This document shows, in pieces, positions 24,578-33,795 of a DNA stretch of 64,000 nt; position 1 is the stretch's first letter, and every line of letters begins with the position of its first letter. The notes under the pieces were generated by a model that was not told the origin of the DNA, did no database searches, and saw only the letters and a list, made by a program, of their open reading frames with translations. Both the position numbers and the translations under genes were made by a program. Origin of the DNA: Polynucleobacter sp. JS-JIR-5-A7 (GTDB lineage Bacteria > Pseudomonadota > Gammaproteobacteria > Burkholderiales > Burkholderiaceae); contig NZ_CP061308.1 in the NCBI RefSeq assembly GCF_018687935.1, positions 366,048 through 430,047 of the forward strand, read 5' to 3'.

Positions 24578-27223
24578 TTAAACCGTTTTTTCTTGGCCAC
24601 CGGTTTCAACTAAGACCATGGGGCCATCGGGCAGGGTTGCGGCTGGTTTAGGTGTTCTGCCTAAGTTATCCGCAACGGGTTCTGCCTGAATCTGGTTTTG
24701 TGCTTCAGCATGCTTAGAGGAATCAGTACCCACCCAAATCATGCCGGCAGATTCCACCACGCTGTGCAAAGGAGTTTCTTCAAGTGCCTGGAAAGCAACT
24801 TTAGGAAGCTCTGGTACAGGTTTAGCAATCACCTCAACAGTAGAAACTGCCGCCACCATTGCAACCGGTGCTGCAGCTGGAGTAGTAGCTGTGTTTTGAG
24901 CTGGACGATTTGATTGACGTGGAGGGCGTGGCGCTCTCTCAGCTCTTTCTTGTTTTTCCGCAGCGGGCTTTGCATTACCGAAACTATTGGCAAGATTCTG
25001 AATCGGCATAGATGCGGATGCACCAGCCATGCCTACAGGAGGCCCACTGAATGGACTTGCTGATGGTGCTACAGAAACTACATCACTATTCTCAGTGCGC
25101 TCATCGCGTTCACCACGTTCATTCCTTCCGCGACCACGACCACGACGATTGCGACCACGACCACGACGCTCTTCACCTTCAGCGCTTGGTGCAGCTTCGC
25201 TACCAGGACTAGCTTCAGTTGCAGGGGTTACTGCAGCCGGGTTTGCTTGACGCTCAGGTTTTGGGCCGTTTTGATTACGGTTGCCATTGCGATTATTGCG
25301 ATTGCCGTTGCGGTTGTTATTGCCTTCAGTAGCTGCACCATCAGCAGCATTGGCTACTGGACGCTCAGCACGTTCACCGTTGCGATCATTGCGTTCGCCA
25401 CGACGATTGCGGACACGATTACGATCGCCACCATTACCGCCATTACCATTGCGACCTTGATTACGACCACGGTTATTACTTGGCACTGATTTCTCTTCAG
25501 TTACTGGAGAAGAAGAGAAGAGTTTCTTGATAAAGCTAAAGAAGCCGCCAGAACTCTCAGCCGATGCTGTTTCAGTACGCGCTGGACGCGGCTGACTCAT
25601 AGGCGCAGGTTGTGTTGGTGTAATGCCTTTGACTGCTGCTTCTGGGCGAACCTTGACTTCAGCATCCTTGCGGCTCACTGTCGTGTCAGTCTCTAATTCG
25701 CGAGCAGCCTCTTCAGCCATCACGTAGCTTGCTTTTTGATCATCTAAACGAGGATCGTCATGACGCAAACGCTCTAACTTGTAATGCGGTGTTTCTAAAT
25801 GCTTGTTCGGAACCATCAAGACATTAACTTTGAAGCGAGTTTCAATCTTGATGACTTCAGCCCGTTTTTCATTCAAGAGGAAAGCAGCCACTTCGACTGG
25901 AACCTGTGTATGAATCGCTGCTGTGTTCTCTTTCATTGCCTCTTCTTGAATGATGCGCAGAACTTGCAATGCAGATGATTCGGTATCGCGGATGTGACCA
26001 GTGCCATTACAACGTGGGCAGGTGACATGGCTACCTTCAGAGAGAGCAGGGCGTAAACGTTGGCGTGACATTTCCATCAAACCAAATTTAGAGATCTTGC
26101 CCATTTGAACGCGTGCACGGTCATGACGCAAAGCATCGCGCAGGCGATTCTCAACATCTTTTTGAGCTTTGCTTGATTCCATATCAATGAAGTCGATCAC
26201 GATCAAACCACCCAAGTCACGTAAACGGGCTTGACGAGCGATTTCATCGGCAGCTTCTAAGTTAGTGCGGGTTGCAGTCTCTTCAATGTCGGAGCCACGG
26301 GTAGCACGTGCTGAGTTGACGTCCACGGAAACTAAAGCTTCAGTGTGGTCAATCACGATCGCGCCGCCAGAGGGCAATGGCACAGTGCGTGAGTATGCAG
26401 TTTCAATTTGATGCTCAATTTGGAAGCGAGAGAACAAAGGCACATCGTCTTGATAGCGCTTTACTCGGGGCAAATTGTCTGGCATCACTACTGACATGAA
26501 AGCAGCAGCTTGTTCATAGATGTCATCGGTATCGATGAGGATCTCGCCGATATCTGGTTGGAAGTAATCGCGGATTGCGCGAATCACTAAGCTAGATTCG
26601 AGGTAAATCAATAATGGAGCTGAGTTGCCTTTGGCAGCCTCATCAATCGCTTTCCACAACTGCATGAGGTAGCTTAAGTCCCACTGCAATTCAGTAGCGT
26701 CGCGACCAATACCAGCCGTGCGGGCGATGATGCTCATGCCATCAGGTACCTCTAATTGAGACATCGCTTCACGGAGTTCTTGACGGTCTTCACCTTCAAT
26801 GCGGCGGGATACGCCACCTCCACGTGGGTTATTTGGCATTAATACCAAATAACGACCAGCTAGGGAGATAAAGGAGGTGAGGGCTGCGCCTTTTTGGCCG
26901 CGCTCTTCTTTTTCTACCTGAACAATGATTTCTTGACCTTCGCGCAGGGCATCCTTAATGGAAGCATTGCGAACATCAACACCTTCTTTGAAATAGGCTC
27001 TGGCAACTTCTTTAAAAGGCAAGAAACCATGACGCTCTTCACCGTAGTTCACAAAGCAAGCTTCTAGGGAAGGCTCAATACGGGTAATAACACCTTTGTA
27101 GATATTGCCTTTGCGTTGTTCGCGACCGGCAGCTTCGATATCAATATCAATGAGTTTTTGACCATCGACGATGGCAACTCGCAACTCTTCTTGTTGAGTT
27201 GCATTAAATAACATGCGTTTCAT
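24578..27223 (-). CDS. rne: Ribonuclease E
   Basis: This 881-residue RNase E has an S1 RNA-binding domain at about 35-120. The catalytic Mg2+-binding aspartates are D301 (VSVDVNSARATRG) and D344 (LIVIDFIDMES). The zinc-link is C402 and C405 (VTCPRCNGTG), which joins the dimers. The C-terminal third (about 560-881) is low complexity: an Arg/Asn/Gly-rich block (for example NRGRNQGRNGNGGNGG), a second RRGRGRNRRGRGRGRNE block, and Pro/Ala-rich linkers. These are the expected RNA-binding and degradosome scaffold regions. It initiates mRNA decay and processes rRNA and tRNA. It is preceded by a leader of about 375 bases and is probably autoregulated. Confidence 0.97.
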   Translation of the reverse strand: MKRMLFNATQQEELRVAIVDGQKLIDIDIEAAGREQRKGNIYKGVITRIEPSLEACFVNYGEERHGFLPFKEVARAYFKEGVDVRNASIKDALREGQEIIVQVEKEERGQKGAALTSFISLAGRYLVLMPNNPRGGGVSRRIEGEDRQELREAMSQLEVPDGMSIIARTAGIGRDATELQWDLSYLMQLWKAIDEAAKGNSAPLLIYLESSLVIRAIRDYFQPDIGEILIDTDDIYEQAAAFMSVVMPDNLPRVKRYQDDVPLFSRFQIEHQIETAYSRTVPLPSGGAIVIDHTEALVSVDVNSARATRGSDIEETATRTNLEAADEIARQARLRDLGGLIVIDFIDMESSKAQKDVENRLRDALRHDRARVQMGKISKFGLMEMSRQRLRPALSEGSHVTCPRCNGTGHIRDTESSALQVLRIIQEEAMKENTAAIHTQVPVEVAAFLLNEKRAEVIKIETRFKVNVLMVPNKHLETPHYKLERLRHDDPRLDDQKASYVMAEEAARELETDTTVSRKDAEVKVRPEAAVKGITPTQPAPMSQPRPARTETASAESSGGFFSFIKKLFSSSPVTEEKSVPSNNRGRNQGRNGNGGNGGDRNRVRNRRGERNDRNGERAERPVANAADGAATEGNNNRNGNRNNRNGNRNQNGPKPERQANPAAVTPATEASPGSEAAPSAEGEERRGRGRNRRGRGRGRNERGERDERTENSDVVSVAPSASPFSGPPVGMAGASASMPIQNLANSFGNAKPAAEKQERAERAPRPPRQSNRPAQNTATTPAAAPVAMVAAVSTVEVIAKPVPELPKVAFQALEETPLHSVVESAGMIWVGTDSSKHAEAQNQIQAEPVADNLGRTPKPAATLPDGPMVLVETGGQEKTV

Positions 27224-27612
27224 AACACTCTCCTATGGGGGAGGGTGAAGTAAGCGCGCTGCGTTAGGGGACAAGTTAGATGCCGCAAAGGACTGAGCCT
27301 AAGGCGGTATATAAGTGTGGTTCATGCAACTCTAGGCACTTTTTGCCTAGTTCACCCAGTTAACTGTTGGTTAATTTGGTGCCACACTTGACGATCGCCG
27401 CAGAGACCTCCTTTAGGTCATCAATGCAGGCGCGCGCCTGAAAACTGTCTTCTAATCGCGGGTCGCGGCATACGGCACACCAACCCTGCGCCTCATTACA
27501 ACGGGGGAGGGGCAACCCCGGGAGTCTTTTAAAGGGCGACTCCAAGCTCCACGATTTAAACCTGACTTCAGGTTCTTATCGGGCCAATAAATTGGCTAGA
27601 GCGTTGATTATA
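27224..27612 (-). promoter_or_regulatory. rne promoter (-10 at 27607-27612) and long structured 5' leader
   Basis: The gap from 27224 to 27688 (465 bases) has no gene. On the minus strand a perfect TATAAT lies at 27612-27607, which would start transcription near 27600 and give a leader of about 375 bases. The leader holds several hairpins: GCCAA/TTGGC (27583-27596), AACCTGA/TCAGGTT (27559-27574), GGAGTC/GACTCC and GGGG/CCCC around 27500-27545, and CTAGGCA/TGCCTAG at about 27332-27351. E. coli rne has a 361-base leader that RNase E itself cleaves to set its own level. By analogy this leader is a feedback sensor. The rluC promoter must also lie in 27613-27688. Confidence 0.6.
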
Positions 27613-27688
27613 CGGCACAAGTTGAATGACAATGGGGTATTGTTGAGTCCCTTGTCGTCCTTGAGCGAGGTCGCAAGAGAGATAAATC

Positions 27689-28696
27689 ATGAAATCCGAT
27701 CCAGTATCCAAGCCTAAACCCGCCCCAACCCGCCCCCCGGCTGCAGTCCATTTGCAGACGATTGGTCCGGAAGAAGCAGGCCAGCGTTTGGACAACTATT
27801 TGCTACGCTGGGCCAAAGGGGTCCCCAAAAGCCACGTTTACCGCATTATTCGTTCGGGTGAAGTTCGGGTGAATAAAAAGCGGGCTGAACCAACCACTCG
27901 CCTGATTGAAGGTGATGTCGTTCGAGTTCCGCCCGTCAGAATTGCTGAGCCCTCCCAAATGGCAGCGGTCAATACCGCCCAGACCAAATCCCGTGCTCAG
28001 GGCTATTCCGACAAAATGCCGATTCTGTTTGAGGATGAAGCTCTATTAATAGTTGATAAGCCAGCTGGCTTAGCAGTTCATGGTGGATCTGGCATCGCCT
28101 TAGGTGTGATTGAGACCTTGCGCATTACCCGCCCTGAGTTGAAATTTCTAGAATTAGTGCATCGTCTCGATCGTGATACTTCCGGAGTGTTGCTCTTGGC
28201 AAAGAAACGCAGTGCTCTTGTAGAGTTGCATCGCCAAATTCGCGAAGGTCAAACGGATAAGCGTTATTACTTGCTTGCTCATGGTGAAATCCAGCAGGGT
28301 GCTCAAGTGATGCAGCTCAAATACCCGCTTCATAAATATTTATTAGCAAATGGCGAGCGGCGGGTGCGAGTTGATCCCGAAGGTTTGCCAAGTCACACTG
28401 CTTTACGTGTCAGCAAAACGATGAAGCGTGAGGATGCTGCGATTACTTTGGCTGAGGCTCAGTTAAAAACAGGGCGTACTCATCAAATCCGCGTGCATCT
28501 GCAGAAGTTGGGCCACGCTATTTTGGGTGACGATAAGTATGGCTTTGAAGATCGAGATAAGCTCATCAAATCCAAAAGACTCTATTTGCATGCCCACCTA
28601 GCTAGTTTTACCCATCCTCGCACGGGCGAGAAGATGCGTGTCGAGTCGCCTCTACCGGCAGAGTTTGCAGCGATGATGAAGAATTTTGAACAGTAA
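27689..28696 (+). CDS. rluC: 23S rRNA pseudouridine synthase RluC family
   Basis: This 335-residue protein has an N-terminal S4 domain (GQRLDNYLLRWAKGVPKSHV, RIIRSGEVRVNKKRAEP) and the RluA-family catalytic core. The active Asp is in LVHRLDRDTSGVLLLAKK, and the C-terminal block is LKTGRTHQIRVHLQKLGHAI. RluC modifies U955, U2504 and U2580 of 23S rRNA. It is divergent from rne, the same neighbourhood seen in many proteobacteria. A HAD phosphatase gene follows 27 bases downstream. Confidence 0.93.
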   Translation: MKSDPVSKPKPAPTRPPAAVHLQTIGPEEAGQRLDNYLLRWAKGVPKSHVYRIIRSGEVRVNKKRAEPTTRLIEGDVVRVPPVRIAEPSQMAAVNTAQTKSRAQGYSDKMPILFEDEALLIVDKPAGLAVHGGSGIALGVIETLRITRPELKFLELVHRLDRDTSGVLLLAKKRSALVELHRQIREGQTDKRYYLLAHGEIQQGAQVMQLKYPLHKYLLANGERRVRVDPEGLPSHTALRVSKTMKREDAAITLAEAQLKTGRTHQIRVHLQKLGHAILGDDKYGFEDRDKLIKSKRLYLHAHLASFTHPRTGEKMRVESPLPAEFAAMMKNFEQ

Positions 28697-28723
28697 TGTG
28701 AACAGAAGTAATGAGTAAAAAAG

Positions 28724-29398
28724 ATGCCTGAAGAAAATAAGTCGGAGCGCCGATATGACCTGATTGTGTGGGATTGGGATGGAACCATCATGGATTCCAC
28801 ACCAACCATCGTGCACTGCATTCAGCAGGCTTGTCGTGATTTGGGTTTTAAGGAACCCGATGACACATTGGCAAGTTCAGTGATTGGTTTAGGTATTCAT
28901 GACTCACTACGTCGCGCAGTTCCTTGGATCGAGCCGGTGCACTTTCCAAAATTGACCGATCGTTTTCGCTATCACTATTTAGCAAAAGATCATGAACTCG
29001 ATTTATTCGTAGGGATTCGTGAGCTCTTAGAAGAATTACGAGCAGATAACTATCTACTGGGAGTTGCCACTGGTAAATCTCGTGTTGGATTAGATCGATC
29101 CCTTCAGCATCATCAGATTGGGCACCTCTTTCATGAAACACGCACAGCTGACGAGTCCTTCTCTAAGCCGCACCCAGGAATGTTGCTCGAGCTCTCTGAT
29201 GTCACTCAAGTGCCCACGCGTCGGATGTTGATGGTTGGTGATACCACGCATGATTTAGATATGGCTGCTAGCGCTGGAGTAGATGCTGTAGCAGTCACCT
29301 ATGGTGCTCATCCTTTGGATACTTTAAAGACCTCACAGTCGTTAGCGCAGGTAGATGATGTTGCACAACTGTCACAATGGCTCAAGCAAAATCTGTAA
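28724..29398 (+). CDS. HAD-IA family hydrolase (phosphoglycolate phosphatase-like)
   Basis: This 224-residue haloacid-dehalogenase phosphatase has motif I VWDWDGTIMDST with the nucleophile and acid Asp, motif II VATGKSRVGL, the Lys region SFSKPHPGMLLEL, and motif IV MVGDTTHDLDMAA. The cap inserted after motif I places it in subclass IA, near Gph. Homologues often lie immediately after rluC and before an S49 protease, as here. The substrate is a small phosphomonoester but is not identified. Confidence 0.88.
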   Translation: MPEENKSERRYDLIVWDWDGTIMDSTPTIVHCIQQACRDLGFKEPDDTLASSVIGLGIHDSLRRAVPWIEPVHFPKLTDRFRYHYLAKDHELDLFVGIRELLEELRADNYLLGVATGKSRVGLDRSLQHHQIGHLFHETRTADESFSKPHPGMLLELSDVTQVPTRRMLMVGDTTHDLDMAASAGVDAVAVTYGAHPLDTLKTSQSLAQVDDVAQLSQWLKQNL

Positions 29399-29425
29399 TT
29401 TAATAGGCAACACTGAGGAATCAAG

Positions 29426-30373
29426 ATGGAAAATAATCCAAATCCAAACTGGGAACGTCAAGCGCTTGAGCACTTGCTCTTGGAGAATCTAAAAGAGACT
29501 CGTAAAGCGCGTCGCTGGAAGGCGGTACTTCGTATTCTGACTTTGGTGGCCATCATTGGCGTCGTCCTTTCAGTATTTGATTTTCATCTGCCTGGGCGCG
29601 GCATGGGTACTGAAAAACATACTGCGATGGTGACGCTAGAAGGTGAGATCTCATCTAGTTCGCTGGCTAATGCGATGGATATCAATTCATCTCTGGTATC
29701 TGCGTTTGAGAATGAGCACAGTGCAGGCGTGGTACTGCGTATTAATAGTCCCGGCGGTTCACCTGTGCAAGCAGGCATGATTAATGATGAGATTCATCGC
29801 CTACGTAAGCTATATCCAAACAAGCCCTTCTACGTAGTGGTCGAGGATATTTGTGCTTCAGGCGGCTACTATGTTGCGGTGGCTGCAGATCAAATCTTGG
29901 TAGATAAAGCCAGTTTGGTTGGCTCCATCGGCGTGATTATGGAAGGCTTTGGTTTCACAGGCTTGATGGATAAATTGGGTGTGACCCGTCGCATGATTAC
30001 TTCGGGCTCTAATAAAGGCATGCTTGATCCTTTTAGTAAGGAAGATCCAAAGCAAGTGCAAATGGTCAGAACGATGATTGATGAGATTCATCAACAATTT
30101 ATTGCGGTAGTGAAAGAAGGTCGTGGCGCACGTTTAAAAGACGCACCAGATCTATTCTCGGGCCGTATCTGGAATGGTGAGCAGGCAGTAAAGCTTGGTT
30201 TGGTAGATGGTTACGGTACTGTCGATTCAGTAGCGCGCGATATCTTTAAGGCGCCTGATGTGCTCGACTACACCATGAAAGAAAACTTTGCGGAGCGTGT
30301 GGCTAAACGCTTTGGTGCTGAAGCGGGTGCCGCTGCTGGTAAAGCTTTAGTAAAGGCGCCAGATCTTAAATAA
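29426..30373 (+). CDS. sppA: S49 family signal peptide peptidase (short SppA)
   Basis: This 315-residue protein has one N-terminal membrane anchor (about 34-52, VLRILTLVAIIGVVLSVF) and a single S49 protease domain. The nucleophile Ser is in EDICASGGYYVAVAADQI and the general-base Lys is probably in SGSNKGMLDPFS, as in half-length SppA proteins. It would degrade leftover signal peptides in the membrane. GAGGAA lies upstream of the ATG. It converges with the methylase-like gene. The 38-base gap has only a weak possible hairpin. Confidence 0.92.
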   Translation: MENNPNPNWERQALEHLLLENLKETRKARRWKAVLRILTLVAIIGVVLSVFDFHLPGRGMGTEKHTAMVTLEGEISSSSLANAMDINSSLVSAFENEHSAGVVLRINSPGGSPVQAGMINDEIHRLRKLYPNKPFYVVVEDICASGGYYVAVAADQILVDKASLVGSIGVIMEGFGFTGLMDKLGVTRRMITSGSNKGMLDPFSKEDPKQVQMVRTMIDEIHQQFIAVVKEGRGARLKDAPDLFSGRIWNGEQAVKLGLVDGYGTVDSVARDIFKAPDVLDYTMKENFAERVAKRFGAEAGAAAGKALVKAPDLK

Positions 30374-30411
30374 AAATAGAAAACTTCAGAACTTATAAAA
30401 GCTGAATCGAT

Positions 30412-31182
30412 CTAGGCCAATAGTAGAAATACCATTGGCCTATTTTGCAATCCGGCGCAGGCTGCTTCATTGGGATAGCGTTTGCGCCAGTCTGCAATTG
30501 ACAGTGTTGTAATCATTTCAGATTTGAGGCTGAGATCAACACCAAGGCAAAGTAATGTTTGTGGTGCTAGTGAATTGATACAAGCCATCAGCATGGCCGT
30601 ATTGCGATAGGGCGTCTCAATCCAAATTTGCGTTTCTTGTAATTTTCGAGATTCAACTTCTAGCTGTTTGAGCTTGGCGCTAAGCTCATGAACGTCATGA
30701 GGCAAGTAACCCTGAAAAGTAAAGCGCTGACCATTGAGACCGCTAGCCATGAGGCCCAGCAAGATAGAGCTAGGTCCCACCAAGGGCTTTACTAGAGCAC
30801 CCAATTTGTGGGCCGCAAGCACCAGTTCAGCGCCAGGATCAGCAACGCCCGGCACTCCAGCTTCGGACATCAGGCCCATATCATTGCCCGCAATCAAGGG
30901 TTTTAATAAGTCAGCAGGTTTTACTGACTCACCATATTTTGCATTACGTGCAGCGCCACGCCACTCACTCATTTGTATCTCTTGAATACTGCAGGCTAGC
31001 GGTGAGATGCTATCAACCGCTTTCAAAAATGCGCGCGCAGTTTTTGCATCTTCCACAATCCAATGCTTCAGCTTGGCTGTGCAAGCAATCGTTTCACTTG
31101 GCAATACCCAAGGTAATTGCTCCGTGCGAGCATCATCACCCAAGGTGTTGGGAACTAAATAGAGTGTGCCGAGCTTTGCCAT
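30412..31182 (-). CDS. SAM-dependent methyltransferase of the RsmI / tetrapyrrole methylase fold
   Basis: This 256-residue protein begins with LYLVPNTLGDD, a variant of the RsmI start LYxVPTPIGN. It has the SAM-binding MGLMSEAGVPGVADPGAEL and the block PLVGPSSILLGLMASGLNG. It is a paralogue within the RsmI group rather than RsmI proper, because the RsmI N-terminal and C-terminal halves are only partly matched. It would transfer a methyl group, possibly to rRNA. It starts 7 bases after the maf-like gene and is co-transcribed with it. Confidence 0.83.
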   Translation of the reverse strand: MAKLGTLYLVPNTLGDDARTEQLPWVLPSETIACTAKLKHWIVEDAKTARAFLKAVDSISPLACSIQEIQMSEWRGAARNAKYGESVKPADLLKPLIAGNDMGLMSEAGVPGVADPGAELVLAAHKLGALVKPLVGPSSILLGLMASGLNGQRFTFQGYLPHDVHELSAKLKQLEVESRKLQETQIWIETPYRNTAMLMACINSLAPQTLLCLGVDLSLKSEMITTLSIADWRKRYPNEAACAGLQNRPMVFLLLA

Positions 31183-31189
31183 GAACCAA

Positions 31190-31798
31190 TTAACTCTTGC
31201 CTGGAATCACAAAACCTGCATCACGCAACAAGCCTGTCAAAGCGATGAGTGGCAGACCGATTAGGGCGGTAGGGTCATCGCTCTGAATCGCCTCTAGAAG
31301 GCTGATGCCTAAGCCTTCAGACTTAGCACTACCGGCGCAGTCATAAGGTTCCTCTGCCAGCAAATAACTTTCTAATATTTCATCGGAAAGTTTACGAAAC
31401 CTCACCTCAGTTAGAACACTTAAGGTGGTTTGTGAATCACCTTTCATTAAGCACAGCGCTGTATGAAAGGTCACTGTTTGACCGCGCATGAGTTGGAGTT
31501 GTGCCATCGCCCGTTCAAAATTACCTGGTTTACCAATCGCTGCGCCGCAGAGATCTGCCACTTGATCAGAGCCAATGACCCAAGCATGAGGATTTTGTTT
31601 GGCAATAGCTGCCGCTTTTGCCAGTGCAAGGCGCTGTGCTAAGTCGAGCGTGTTTTCACCGGTAAGGGGTGTTTCATCTACTTTAGGAGAGATCACCTCA
31701 AAGGGAATACGCAGGCGCTTTAAAAGCTCGCGGCGATACACCGAGGTGGATGCCAAGATGAGGGGGGGATTTTCGGGTGAATTTCTTTGGTTACTCAT
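31190..31798 (-). CDS. yceF: Maf-family nucleotide pyrophosphatase (YceF subgroup)
   Basis: This 202-residue Maf protein has the N-terminal ILASTSVYRRELLKRL and VISPKVDETPL. It also has the catalytic VIGSDQVADLCG and the C-terminal YDCAGSAKSEGLGISLLE. The YceF subgroup hydrolyses 7-methyl-GTP and related modified nucleotides. It is divergent from yceD across 41 bases, the same yceF/yceD/rpmF neighbourhood as in E. coli, which supports the subgroup choice. Confidence 0.9.
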   Translation of the reverse strand: MSNQRNSPENPPLILASTSVYRRELLKRLRIPFEVISPKVDETPLTGENTLDLAQRLALAKAAAIAKQNPHAWVIGSDQVADLCGAAIGKPGNFERAMAQLQLMRGQTVTFHTALCLMKGDSQTTLSVLTEVRFRKLSDEILESYLLAEEPYDCAGSAKSEGLGISLLEAIQSDDPTALIGLPLIALTGLLRDAGFVIPGKS

Positions 31799-31839
31799 TG
31801 CTGCTGACTTTCGAAGATGCCTTGATTTAGACTGATGTC

Positions 31840-32415
31840 ATGAATCGTAATCAAGTTTTACCTCAAGTCCAGTTATCTGCAGAACCTAATACTTTGAAGC
31901 GGGTGGATTTTTGTGCTCCCCAATCCTATAAAGGGGCTGGTTTTTTAAGCATCTCTGAGCTTCCCAGAGTGGCTGAGGAGGCGTCTACCGTAGTTTTGGG
32001 GGATGGCTTCCATTGGGACTTGGAGACGCATTTTGAGGATTCGCCAGGCAGCGAGCCTCGCCAAGTAATGGATTTGGGTTTAAAAGGGCGGCTTCACTTA
32101 GTTTGCCAACGTTGTTTACAGGATTGCGCGGTGGATTTGGCGGAAAAGCGGCGTTTTCTGCTGGTTGCTACTGAAGCTGAGGCTGACGATTACCCCCTCG
32201 AAGACGAGGAGCAGGAGCCCTTGGTGATTAGTCAGCAATTTAACGTCTTGGAAACTATCGAGGATGAGGTTTTACTCTCTATCCCCTTAATTCCAAAGCA
32301 CCCTGAGGGCTTCTGTGAGCCTCATGTATCGGTTTTTGGAGATGAGGATGGCGATGAGGTCGCAGATAAACCAGAAAATCCCTTTAACATATTGAAAAAT
32401 ATGAAGAAAAACTGA
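31840..32415 (+). CDS. yceD: YceD family protein (DUF177), ribosome-biogenesis associated
   Basis: This 191-residue protein belongs to the DUF177/YceD family. It has a conserved Cys pair in LVCQRCLQDCAVDLAEKRRF and the acidic EDEEQEPLVI and EDEVLLSIPLIPKH segments. Members are encoded before rpmF across bacteria and are linked to 23S rRNA accumulation. The terminal EKPENPFNILKNMKKN-like end is typical. rpmF follows after 105 bases. Confidence 0.9.
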   Translation: MNRNQVLPQVQLSAEPNTLKRVDFCAPQSYKGAGFLSISELPRVAEEASTVVLGDGFHWDLETHFEDSPGSEPRQVMDLGLKGRLHLVCQRCLQDCAVDLAEKRRFLLVATEAEADDYPLEDEEQEPLVISQQFNVLETIEDEVLLSIPLIPKHPEGFCEPHVSVFGDEDGDEVADKPENPFNILKNMKKN

Positions 32416-32520
32416 AAATAGGGTTTTCAGTTAGCCTGTTGTTTTCGGTATGCTTCATTGATAAATCAAGCATTTAGGCGCTTTTCCATGCTAGAATGTC
32501 GCCTTGCTTAGGAGTCCAAT

Positions 32521-32700
32521 ATGGCCGTTCAACAAAACAAAAAATCACCTTCCAAACGTGGCATGCACCGTGCGCACGACTTTTTGACCGCACCTGCTAC
32601 GGCTGTTGAAGCCACAACTGGTGAGGCTCATTTGCGCCACCACATTTCACCTAACGGCTACTATCGTGGTCGTAAAGTTGTTAAAACTAAAAACGACTAA
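32521..32700 (+). CDS. rpmF: 50S ribosomal protein L32
   Basis: This 59-residue protein reads [20 protein letters not shown] at its start and ends [14 protein letters not shown], matching L32. The gene is preceded by AGGAG (32511-32515). A possible extended -10 (TGC TAGAAT, 32492-32497) lies 29 bases before the ATG, with a weak -35, suggesting its own promoter besides read-through from yceD. The Zn-binding cysteines found in some L32 forms are absent. Confidence 0.97.
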   Translation: MAVQQNKKSPSKRGMHRAHDFLTAPATAVEATTGEAHLRHHISPNGYYRGRKVVKTKND

Positions 32701-32721
32701 TTTTTTAGTCTAAACAGATAG

Positions 32722-32748
32722 AAGCGGCTCATTTAAAGCCGCTTTTTT
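32722..32748 (+). terminator. Terminator after rpmF
   Basis: AAGCGGCT (32722-32729) pairs with AGCCGCTT (32737-32744) around a 7-base loop and is followed by a run of T. It separates rpmF from plsX by partial termination. Confidence 0.8.
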
Positions 32749-32781
32749 CTTAGAAACATTACTGTAGCAATCCATCAGTTT

Positions 32782-33795
32782 ATGAGCGTTACTCTTGCTA
32801 TCGATGCCATGGGCGGAGATCATGGAGTCGTCGTGACGGTTCCTGCCGCCTGCGATTTTCTAGAAAAGCATGCTGATGCCAAGATTACCTTAGTGGGTGA
32901 TCCAGAGTTGATCAAGCAAGTCTTGAGCAAATCTCCCAAAGCGCCAATGGAACGAATTCAAATTGTTCCCGCGAGTGAAGTGGTGTTGATGGACGATCCC
33001 ATCGAGGTTGCTTTGCGTCGCAAAAAAGATTCATCGATGCGAGTTGCGATTGAGCAAGTAAAAGAAGGTCTTGCTGACGCTGTCATCTCCTCTGGCAACA
33101 CTGGTGCATTGATGGCAATCTCTCGCTATATTTTAAAAACCCTTGAGGGGGTTGATCGTCCAGCGATTGCCACTGCCATCCCTAATGAATTAGGGCGTGG
33201 TACGACGATGCTCGATTTAGGCGCCAACGCTGACTGTGAGCCGATGCACTTGGTGCAATTTGCACAGATGGCCAATGTTATGGTTCAGGTAGTTGATGGC
33301 AAACAAAATCCTTCCATTGGTCTCCTGAATATCGGTGAAGAGGTGATTAAGGGTAATGATGTCGTTAAACAAACGAGTGAATTGCTGCGTCAGACGAATT
33401 TAAACTTTTACGGTAACGTAGAAGGGAATGATATTTTTAAAGGCACCACCGATATCGTGGTGTGCGATGGATTTGTAGGCAATGTAGTGCTGAAGGCTAG
33501 TGAAGGCTTGGCAAAAATGATGAGCGGCATGATTCGTGATGAATTCAATCGCTCTTTATTGACTAAGTTGATGGCCATTTGTGCCATGGTGCCACTGCTA
33601 CGGGTGCGTAAGCGGGTTGATCATCGCCGCTATAACGGTGCTGTATTGTTGGGTCTTCGGGGTTGTGTGATTAAGAGCCATGGCTCTGCAGACCGTTTTG
33701 GATTTGGTTTTGCCTTAGATCGAGCATACGAAGCAGCTAAAAATCGCATGGTTGAACGTATTGCCGCAGCCTTTGTAGCGGAGACAAAAACATGA
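32782..33795 (+). CDS. plsX: Phosphate acyltransferase PlsX
   Basis: This 337-residue PlsX has the N-terminal [18 protein letters not shown] and the middle block [20 protein letters not shown]. It also has [19 protein letters not shown] and the C-terminal [20 protein letters not shown]. It converts acyl-ACP to acyl phosphate for phospholipid synthesis. Its stop overlaps the fabH start as ATGA. It heads the plsX-fabH-fabD-fabG-acpP-fabF run. Confidence 0.97.
   Translation: MSVTLAIDAMGGDHGVVVTVPAACDFLEKHADAKITLVGDPELIKQVLSKSPKAPMERIQIVPASEVVLMDDPIEVALRRKKDSSMRVAIEQVKEGLADAVISSGNTGALMAISRYILKTLEGVDRPAIATAIPNELGRGTTMLDLGANADCEPMHLVQFAQMANVMVQVVDGKQNPSIGLLNIGEEVIKGNDVVKQTSELLRQTNLNFYGNVEGNDIFKGTTDIVVCDGFVGNVVLKASEGLAKMMSGMIRDEFNRSLLTKLMAICAMVPLLRVRKRVDHRRYNGAVLLGLRGCVIKSHGSADRFGFGFALDRAYEAAKNRMVERIAAAFVAETKT

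Noticed and set aside
27224..27688. A hidden tRNA or known stable RNA in the rne-rluC gap, suggested by several G/C-rich hairpins.
   Set aside because: No cloverleaf, T-loop GTTCGA or CCA end is present, and the hairpins fit better in the rne leader.
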